DNA of 6,988 nt from Solobacterium sp. (GTDB taxonomy: Bacteria; Bacillota_I; Bacilli_A; Erysipelotrichales; Erysipelotrichaceae), in assembly GCA_017536845.1 (NCBI GenBank), contig JAFWCP010000393.1, positions 1 to 6,988 on the forward strand, written 5' to 3'. The notes beneath the pieces are model-generated. The model saw only the letters and a program-made list of their open reading frames with translations. It searched no databases and had not been told where the DNA came from. Position 1 is the stretch's first letter, and each line of letters begins with the position of its first letter. Below, one piece after another: positions 1-4,797 of the stretch. A program made the translations under genes and the position numbers.

Positions 1-136
1 TAAAGTCACCGCCGAATCCCCCTTTGTCCCGGACAAATGTCCTGCCGGCAGCCATTTTTCTGACCGTCTCGTCAGAATTCCCGCATGCAGCAAGGAATCC
101 TGCAGCGATGAAAGCAGGCAACAGGATCTTTTTCAT
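1..136 (-). CDS. Small lipoprotein, N-terminal part (runs off the window)
   Basis: The frame from 136 down to base 1 is open for 45 codons and continues outside the window. It begins MKKILLPAFIAAGFLAACGN: two lysines, a hydrophobic stretch (residues 4-14) and a lipobox LAAC at residues 15-18. This predicts a type II signal peptide, lipidation of Cys18 and anchoring on the outer face of the cytoplasmic membrane. After the cysteine comes a polar segment, then RTFVRDKGGFGGDF, which could be the first strand of a small beta-rich domain, although too little is present to name a family. There are two adjacent ATGs, at 139 and 136. The GG of the AAAGGAAA ribosome site (141-148) is only about four bases from the first and about seven from the second, so 136 is preferred. 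The gene lies 35 bp after the 137-residue gene and is probably in its transcript. The lipoprotein call is secure; the function is unknown. Confidence 0.75.
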   Translation of the reverse strand, partial: MKKILLPAFIAAGFLAACGNSDETVRKMAAGRTFVRDKGGFGGDF

Positions 137-171
137 CATATTTCCTTTCAGGACGACTGAAGCTCATGCCC

Positions 172-585
172 TTATTCCGGCGGCGACCAGCTGGCCTGGA
201 CATCTTCAACGACGACATTCTCGTCCACCCTGACGACCACCTGGTATTCATCTTCATAGACGATCTCACCGGGATAATTCGTATAGACCACGTAATACGG
301 ATGGCTGTACTGTTCCAGCAGCCACAATAACGGCTGAATCATCTTCATCATCATCTCAGTATTCTCAACCTTGAAATAGCAGATGACTTTTTCCTGGCGG
401 CGGCACTGCGGCGGGAAAGGCAGTACTTCCGCAAACCAGGAATCAATTTCCAGAAACAGTCCTTTGTCTTCTTCCGTCATGACGCCGGTATCTGCCATCT
501 GATGCAGCATGCTGAAAATACCCTTGCCGGTTCTTGTGTTGGCGGCAAGCTCTTTCCCCTGAATCCGGCAGTATCTGAATTTCAT
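172..585 (-). CDS. Uncharacterised 137-residue cytoplasmic protein
   Basis: This is a complete small gene. ATG at 585 follows a GAGG ribosome site with a six-base spacer, and the stop is TAA at 174-172. I do not recognise a named family. The protein starts MKFRYCRIQGKELAANTRTG, and I see no signal peptide or membrane segment. Residues 20-60 look helical and rich in acidic and aromatic residues, with Cys61 after PFPPQ. A methionine-rich helix (about 76-92, ENTEMMMKMIQPLLWLLEQ) follows, then an aromatic segment YYVVYTNYPGEIVYEDEYQ at about 97-115, probably beta strands. The tail is acidic. Cys6, Cys61 and Cys69 are the only cysteines; there is no CxxC metal site. It lies 103 bp after the PfpI gene and 35 bp before a lipoprotein gene, so it may share a transcript with the latter. 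It is almost certainly a real gene, given its strong RBS, normal composition and lack of any better reading of this stretch; its function is open. Confidence 0.8.
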   Translation of the reverse strand: MKFRYCRIQGKELAANTRTGKGIFSMLHQMADTGVMTEEDKGLFLEIDSWFAEVLPFPPQCRRQEKVICYFKVENTEMMMKMIQPLLWLLEQYSHPYYVVYTNYPGEIVYEDEYQVVVRVDENVVVEDVQASWSPPE

Positions 586-688
586 ATGCAGCCTCGCTTT
601 CTGTTATGTTTCATGATCATTGATTACAGAATATTCTCAGAACATCTTTCTCATTGTACGGAAAAGGATCATTTCAGGAACGTACGTT
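586..688. other. Intergenic spacer with two 10-bp palindromes
   Basis: This 103-bp AT-rich gap separates the stop of the PfpI gene from the start of the 137-residue gene. It holds a perfect palindrome AGAATATTCT at 628-637 and another, AACGTACGTT, at 679-688 directly against the PfpI stop codon. A TACAAT -10-like hexamer on the minus strand (658-653) has no good -35 partner. There is no hairpin with a T-tract, so read-through from the PfpI gene is possible. Any regulatory role is a guess. Confidence 0.35.
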
Positions 689-1195
689 TCAGCCGTTGAG
701 GACCTTGATGTAATCCTTCATATAGTCCGGCAGTGATGCCGGCACCTGGGCAGAAACGATGTTGCCGTCAACAACCGACGGCACATTGATCCATGTGGCC
801 CCGGCATTGTTCATGTCATCACGGATGCCGACCGTGCTGGTGACCGTCTTCCCCTTGAGGATACCTGCCGAGATCAGTACCCATCCGGCATGGCAGATTT
901 CCCCGATCACCTTGTTCTGATCATTCATACGGCGGACGATTTCCAGTACTTCCGGATAACGGCGCAGCTTGTCCGGAGCCCATCCGCCCGGTACAAGCAG
1001 ACCGTCATAGTCATCCGGATCCACATCCGCAAAGGTCATTGTGACTTCGCACGGAACACCGTACTTGCCATGGTAGAGACCGGCCTTCAGCGCAGCCAGG
1101 TCAACAATGCATCCTTCTTCCCGAAGACGGTATACGGGATACCATAACTCCAGGTCTTCGAAGCTTTCTTCGACCAGTGTGAGAATTCTTTTCAT
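689..1195 (-). CDS. PfpI/DJ-1 superfamily protein (class I glutamine amidotransferase fold)
   Basis: The 168 residues match the usual length and motif order of PfpI/DJ-1 cytoplasmic proteins. An N-terminal Rossmann-like strand leads into FEDLELWYPVYRLREEG (residues 12-28), which carries the conserved FED acidic motif. LVPGGWAPDKLR lies at 67-78 and the nucleophile elbow EICHAGWVL, with Cys101-His102, at 99-107. Next come ISAGILKGKTVTS (108-120) and the DDMNNAGATW signature (126-135). Relatives have been described as intracellular proteases, glyoxalases/deglycases or stress chaperones, and the sequence cannot decide between these. From my memory of Pyrococcus PfpI (PH1704), the third triad residue, a Glu in GGRAPE, is Asp75 here (codon 973-971), and the usual CHGPQ is CHAGW. 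AGGAG (1210-1206) precedes ATG 1195 by ten bases, and a TATAAT box lies at 1224-1219. The family call is firm; the activity is uncertain. Confidence 0.92.
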   Translation of the reverse strand: MKRILTLVEESFEDLELWYPVYRLREEGCIVDLAALKAGLYHGKYGVPCEVTMTFADVDPDDYDGLLVPGGWAPDKLRRYPEVLEIVRRMNDQNKVIGEICHAGWVLISAGILKGKTVTSTVGIRDDMNNAGATWINVPSVVDGNIVSAQVPASLPDYMKDYIKVLNG

Positions 1196-1218
1196 GATAC
1201 AAAAACTCCTTATTATTG

Positions 1219-1224
1219 ATTATA
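1219..1224 (-). promoter_or_regulatory. -10 box upstream of the PfpI/DJ-1 gene
   Basis: The minus strand carries a perfect TATAAT hexamer 24 bp upstream of the start codon, in an AT-rich stretch. At 17-bp spacing the -35 position reads CATATT, a poor match, and a TTGCTG hexamer (1243-1238) is too close at 13 bp. A sigma-A type promoter with a weak -35 is the likeliest reading, giving a short leader that contains the AGGAG site. Confidence 0.5.
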
Positions 1225-1460
1225 TTTTGGCATATTTCAGCAATATGTGTACAGATGATTTTCATGCCATTTTTCTTTTACCGGAAATTCTTTGGCCGGA
1301 TCTTCCGACGGTTATTTCCTGTAATACACTGTCGTCACGAATGCGTTCGTGCTGACTTTCAAAAATGCGTTCCGGATACCCGGGCGTATCACTGACCGCT
1401 GTCCGCCCGGAATCCCGGCCAAAGAGGATGTCTTCCGGTTTGACACTGCTGCCGATCGGT
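1225..1460. other. Non-coding gap between the transporter and PfpI genes
   Basis: I see no credible gene in this 236-bp stretch. It holds small inverted repeats: CCGGGCG (1380-1386) with CGCCCGG (1404-1410), and a tight hairpin CACGAA-TGCG-TTCGTG at 1336-1351. A 9-bp direct repeat AATGCGTTC occurs at 1340-1348 and 1364-1372. The GC-rich 1380-1410 hairpin lies just downstream of the transporter stop on the minus strand and has a TTTTT run some 15 bases further on, so it might be a weak terminator, but the T-run is too distant to be convincing. Confidence 0.35.
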
Positions 1461-2345
1461 TCAGAAGCCCTCGGATACAGCCCGGGTTTTCTGCCCGGCG
1501 GCTTCTTTGATGTTGTAGTAAAGTATACCGCACAATACGATGGCAGCCCCGATGAATGACAGGGTGCCCAGCTTTTCCCCGTAAAAGACAGCGACAAGCA
1601 CCGGGTTGAGGATCGGTTCGATCGCATTGATGATCGAAGCGGTCAAAGGGTCAATATACTTCGTACCGGTGGTAAAGAAGATGTACGCCAGGCCGACCTG
1701 CACGGCGCCAAGGAAGAAGACCGCGGAAAGGACAGGAAGCGAGAAATCCGTTTCCTTCATGACAAGCGGCGAAAGGAAAATGCCGCATAAGAGCTGACCG
1801 AAGAACACCGATGAGATGGCATCCCCTTTTTCAAAACTGTTCAGCATGAACACGCCGGCATAGAAGATGCCCGACAATAAGGCAATCAGGTCCCCCAGCC
1901 ATTTGCCGGTGGAAAGCCCCTCAAAGAAAAAGCAGAGGATACCGGCAAAGACTATCACAATCGCGATGATTCCCGTCTTGCTGGGCGGCTTTCGGAAAAA
2001 CAGATAGACCATGACCATGATCCACACCGGTGCCGTATACTGAAGGATGATCGTATTGCCGGCTGTGGTCAGCTTGTTGGCAATGGCATAACAGGTGGTC
2101 ACGCCGGCCATGGATACCGCCCCCACAGCCACGGTCGGATTGAATTTCAGCGGATGACGGATCACCCGGATATAGATGGCAATCACCATGGCTGCGATGA
2201 GGTTCCTTGCCCCGTTGATTGCCAGCGCGTTCCAGGGGATGATCTTCATGAACAGGCCGCCGGTCGCAAAACACAATGACGCCGCCAGTACCATGAAAAC
2301 AGCGGATTTCTTTTTTTCCTCAGTGCCTGCAGTCTCTTTTGCCAT
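1461..2345 (-). CDS. EamA/DMT-superfamily membrane transporter
   Basis: The 294 residues form ten hydrophobic segments (about 14-34, 40-60, 70-90, 97-117, 124-143, 151-171, 182-199, 208-229, 243-260, 268-286), the standard plan of drug/metabolite transporters built from two EamA repeats. Each repeat ends in the family's diagnostic pattern: LQYTAPVWIMVMVYLFFRK (111-129) in the first half and AIEPILNPVLVAVFYGEKLG (251-270) in the second. The cytoplasmic N-terminus is charged (EEKKK, 9-13), and the short tail contains Lys and Arg. Relatives export or import metabolites, amino acids or drugs by a proton- or solute-coupled mechanism; the substrate cannot be read from the sequence. ATG 2345 follows AAGGAG (2358-2353) by seven bases, and an extended -10 promoter lies just upstream, so the gene is probably transcribed alone. 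It looks intact and is the clearest functional gene in the centre of the window. Confidence 0.93.
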   Translation of the reverse strand: MAKETAGTEEKKKSAVFMVLAASLCFATGGLFMKIIPWNALAINGARNLIAAMVIAIYIRVIRHPLKFNPTVAVGAVSMAGVTTCYAIANKLTTAGNTIILQYTAPVWIMVMVYLFFRKPPSKTGIIAIVIVFAGILCFFFEGLSTGKWLGDLIALLSGIFYAGVFMLNSFEKGDAISSVFFGQLLCGIFLSPLVMKETDFSLPVLSAVFFLGAVQVGLAYIFFTTGTKYIDPLTASIINAIEPILNPVLVAVFYGEKLGTLSFIGAAIVLCGILYYNIKEAAGQKTRAVSEGF

Positions 2346-2375
2346 AACAGTTCTCCTTACGATCTTTTGCCATGC

Positions 2376-2384
2376 ATTATAGCA
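2376..2384 (-). promoter_or_regulatory. Extended -10 promoter of the EamA transporter gene
   Basis: On the minus strand positions 2384-2376 read TGC-TATAAT, a full extended -10 element (TGn followed by a perfect -10 hexamer) 30 bp upstream of the start codon. The -35 region is weak (TTCCTG at 2405-2400 with an 18-bp spacer), which is normal for extended -10 promoters. It predicts a 5' leader of roughly 25 nt that contains the AAGGAG site, leaving no room for a riboswitch after the start point. Confidence 0.65.
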
Positions 2385-2446
2385 TCATGCTTTCCGATGC
2401 AGGAAAGCGAATGCATCAGCATAAACCGCGCTTCTGCCGATAAAGC

Positions 2447-2484
2447 CAGCCGTTTTTATCAGGGACATGCTGGAGGAACGGCTG
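2447..2484. repeat. 8-bp inverted repeat adjoining the terminator
   Basis: CAGCCGTT (2447-2454) and AACGGCTG (2477-2484) are perfect inverted repeats around a 22-base loop. A competing pair, GATAAA (2439-2444) and TTTATC (2455-2460), would enclose the left arm instead. The element abuts the T-tract side of the terminator hairpin for minus-strand transcripts. Its role is unknown: it could be a back-up terminator, an mRNA 3'-end structure, or chance. Confidence 0.4.
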
Positions 2485-2532
2485 AAAAGAAATCCGTGCC
2501 CGTCATTTAATAACAGGCACGGATTGTCTTTT
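2485..2532. terminator. Strong intrinsic terminator, probably bidirectional
   Basis: A perfect 10-bp stem is formed by AATCCGTGCC (2491-2500) and GGCACGGATT (2516-2525) around a 15-base AT-rich loop. On the plus strand the stem is followed by GTCTTTTT; on the minus strand it is followed by TCTTTT. The flanks AAAAGA and TCTTTT can extend the stem past one bulged base. Since all genes here are on the minus strand, it most likely ends transcripts arriving from the phytase/isomerase/nuclease side and insulates the transporter promoter. Confidence 0.8.
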
Positions 2533-2849
2533 TCGTCGGCAATGATCCGATGATATGGTTTCTTCTTCCATCAGCCATGAAGACGGCAGTGAATACAGGA
2601 TAATGGCCTCTTCAAGGCTAAACACGTTCCTTCGCCGGCGCTAGCAGCTCATCTTCAGACGTTTTGGCCGCAATACGCGGAGCCGGGCGTGACCGGCACA
2701 TATCTGCCATTCCCTCGATCAGTTCGTTTTTTATCGGCCAGGTTCCCTTCTGATATGTGACGGCTTCAGTTTTGTCTTTGCCATCTGTTTCTTCCTTGCC
2801 TCTTTTTCATGGGGTTCTGACCTTTCGAAATCAGCGCTGCCGGAAATCC

Positions 2850-3863
2850 TTACTTATCATTTTCCTTCAGCCACTGGCTCCAGGAAACCTTGTAACCCGT
2901 ATCGTGGTTTTCCTCCACATAGCGGCAGAACAGCCGCATCATCCTGGCCTTTTCTTCATAGAGCGGCGCTTTATAGCTGTCCGACTGCTCCGTATAGAGG
3001 ATATAGTTTCCGCCCAGCCGGGTCTGACGCACGCAGATATCCTCGCAGGAAATCTCAGGATTCATCATCTTGTCATACATTGCCATATAGCAGGCCGTAC
3101 GGCCTTTTCCTGCCTGGCAGTGGAAATGCAGCCAGATGCTGTCCGAGTCCAGTCCTTTCAAAAAGTCAATAAATGTATCCACCTCCTGCGGGGAAGGCCA
3201 CGTATGGTCACGGACAGGAATCCGCAGATACGACAGGCCGGCGCTTTCCACCAGTTCCTTTTCCGTCAGGATGCCCTGGACGTTGATCTTCACTTCATCG
3301 ACTTTGGAATCATCTTCCCTGGTAAATGCGGATATGGTCTGCCCGAACATGGAGCCAAACCGTTCAATTTCATCCTTTTCAATTTCTTCCAGGGTCAGGC
3401 CTTCATTGCCGAAGTTATGCGCATCATACAGGGAAACCGGAATCCGTCCAAGCAGGACATGGCTCTCCCGCCGCAGGTCAACGATCCAGATCTGACGGCC
3501 GTCCGCCGTCTTTGAGATCTTCCACAAGTCTGAAAAACTGCGGCAGAGAGAACTGGGCGCTGCCGGAAATGCACAGGTCCGCAAGCCCTTCCTCATTGGG
3601 AACGATATCATTGATACCGTATTTCTCACTGGCTTCGACAAACGAATAGAGTCCCTCTTTCACAAGGCGCACATTCGCAAGATCCTTTGACCACGCTTCG
3701 GCATCGTCCCGGTCAACCCGGATAAACGGTTCAAACTCTTCTGTTTCCTTGATGGAAGAAGAAGGTTCGACGGTGGCGCTCTGTGTACAGCCGGCTGGAA
3801 ATGCCGCTGCCATGACAATTGCAAAACCTGTCAGTCAGCTGCAGAACTGCTTCATTTTTTCAT
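2850..3863 (-). pseudogene. Cysteine phytase (PTP-like inositol polyphosphatase) lipoprotein, disrupted
   Basis: Joining two frames gives a protein of about 337 residues, close to the 346 or so of Selenomonas ruminantium PhyA, with matching motifs in order: LCISGSAQF, VDLRRESHVLLGRIPVSLY, RDHTWPSP (the Asp is the likely general acid, codon 3209-3207), the P-loop HCQAGKGRT (nucleophile Cys codon 3119-3117, Arg 3101-3099) and the ending YVEENHDTGYKVSWSQWLK. Such enzymes hydrolyse phytate to lower inositol phosphates outside the cytoplasm. The N-terminus keeps a lipoprotein-like signal, LTGFAIVMAAAFPAGC. Three lesions are visible. The well-spaced ATG 3863 (after AAGGAG 3875-3870) reads ATG AAA AAA TGA, as if one A is missing from the run at 3855-3860. 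An in-frame TGA sits at 3837-3835 inside the signal peptide. The frame shifts near 3508-3513, where one base must be skipped. The catalytic half is otherwise well preserved, so decay looks recent. Restart at ATG 3813 would give only a 111-residue stub. Confidence 0.9.
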
Positions 3864-3964
3864 GAATATCTCCTTCACATGCTTTACTGCATGACACTGC
3901 ATCATCATCTCATATTCTGACTGTCTGTGTACTGCGGATGGATCTTCGAATTCGGGCATGTGAT
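3864..3964. other. Spacer upstream of the phytase pseudogene
   Basis: This 101-bp gap contains the phytase RBS (AAGGAG at 3875-3870, six bases before ATG 3863) and a small inverted repeat, CATGC (3878-3882) with GCATG (3889-3893), just upstream of it. I see no convincing -35/-10 pair, so the phytase may have been transcribed with the isomerase gene before it. The inverted repeat might be an operator or a leader hairpin; evidence is slight. Confidence 0.3.
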
Positions 3965-4797
3965 TTACGGCAGCCAGCGGTTCCTGGCCAGCCAGCAGAC
4001 CGACTGTTCCAGAGCCTGGGCGGTCTTGTTTTCCAGGACGCATCGGGCATTCCTGCTTTGGGCCAGCCTGAGCCTCTGGGCAAGATCGATTCCGCCGTCT
4101 CCAAGAGCCAGATGGGCTTTTGGCGGCCTGGACGTGCCGTCATGAATACGGAAATGCATCAGCTTATCCCGGTGCGCCATCAGAAACGGAACATCCTTGT
4201 CACCGGATTCCTCTGAATGGCCGATGTCCCAGGTCAGGCCGAACACGGGGCTGTCCAGAAGATATTTGACAGCCTTTTTCTCATACTCCCGAAAGCCGTC
4301 CGTATTCTCGATCGTTACCATCACATCACTGCTGCGATCCATTCTTCGCATCTTTCACGGAAGTGTACAAAGGCTTTCATATACGCAGCGAAATCGCGTT
4401 CATACATCTGCACCTTCCGGTCCGGCAGGATGGTGTGGATGCCATGGTTCATATGCATGTTAATGATGAGCGGCCGGTTTCTGTCACCATAGCGGTCTTT
4501 CAGGCCGACAAGCTTCTGAGCCGTTTTGACGGTGCGTCTGACCGTTTCCAGATACGCTCTGGCCACCAGCGGGTTGAAATCGGCGATATCCAGGTTTTCA
4601 TCCAGATGGATGGTATAGAAGAGCCCTGCCTGTTCCCCCAGACGGATCAGGTCATCTGCCTGTTCCAGCACATCCAGCTGACATTCCGTAAAGTTCATAT
4701 TCAGTTCAATAAAGCCAAGGCCCAGACGATGGCAGAGTTCCACATTTTCTTTCAGTGTGCGGTTTTCAATCAATGTCGGCATGCCGTATTGGATCAT
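3965..4797 (-). pseudogene. Xylose-isomerase-like TIM-barrel sugar (phosphate) isomerase/epimerase, frameshifted
   Basis: Two overlapping frames together form one AP-endonuclease-2/xylose-isomerase-like barrel of about 275 residues, the usual size. The first half (4797 to about 4320) carries MPTLIENRTLKENVELCHRL, GLGFIELNMNF, TIHLDENLDIADFNP and LIINMHMNHG. The second half (about 4325 to 3965) carries VTIENTDGF, LTWDIGHSEESG, MHFRIHDG, LALGDGGID and VLENKT, the strand-end Glu, Asp and His positions that bind the divalent metal in this superfamily. Positions 4319-4328 read CATCA twice in tandem; removing one copy joins the halves as IAAVMVTIENTDGF with no other change. As it stands, translation stops right after the duplication, so the metal site is lost. 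The start is chosen at ATG 4797, seven bases after AAGGAG (4810-4805); the GTG at 4800 is too close. The substrate is unknown; cytoplasmic isomerases of this fold act on sugars, inosose and similar compounds. Confidence 0.88.
4319..4328. repeat. 5-bp tandem duplication that breaks the isomerase gene
   Basis: The plus strand reads CATCA-CATCA-C (minus GTGATGTGATG). One unit is surplus to the reading frame: taking it out restores a continuous TIM-barrel sequence. Replication slippage is the simple explanation, and precise loss of one unit would restore the gene. Confidence 0.85.

Larger units (their letters stand above)
2385..2849. other. 465-bp stretch without an intact gene; terminator and coding-like remnants
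   Basis: No complete gene is visible here. On the minus strand, 2806-2618 is open for 62 codons, has no ATG until codon 33, and has protein-like composition (for example TYQKGTWPIKNELIEGMAD). A second frame stays open from 2640 to its stop at 2505-2503 (for example VFSLEEAIILYSLPSSW). Stepping between the frames near 2620 would join them, and an ATG at 2810 in a third frame could have been the start. This might be a decayed small gene, but I do not recognise it. The left part (2439-2532) contains hairpins, described separately. Confidence 0.3.

Noticed and set aside
1262..1460. Minus-strand open frame running from inside the transporter into the gap below it
   Set aside because: Its start lies within the transporter in another frame, its composition is Arg/Ser/Pro-rich and shadow-like, and no motif is visible.
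2757..3515. Open frame of about 250 codons on the plus strand opposite the phytase
   Set aside because: The minus strand encodes clear phytase motifs (HCQAGKGRT, VDLRRESH) over the same bases; the plus-strand frame is a by-product of their codon use.
3508..3516. Programmed ribosomal frameshift in the phytase gene
   Set aside because: There is no clear slippery sequence or downstream pseudoknot, and two further lesions upstream in the same gene make simple decay more likely.
3834..3863. Alternative code (TGA as Trp or selenocysteine) to explain the TGA codons at the phytase start
   Set aside because: Reading TGA as Trp from ATG 3863 gives a non-signal sequence, and the transporter gene ends in TGA at its expected length. 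A decayed gene explains the data better.
3852..4145. Short open frames on both strands between and within the two pseudogenes
   Set aside because: They overlap the isomerase C-terminal half, which has clear motifs, and lack ribosome sites.
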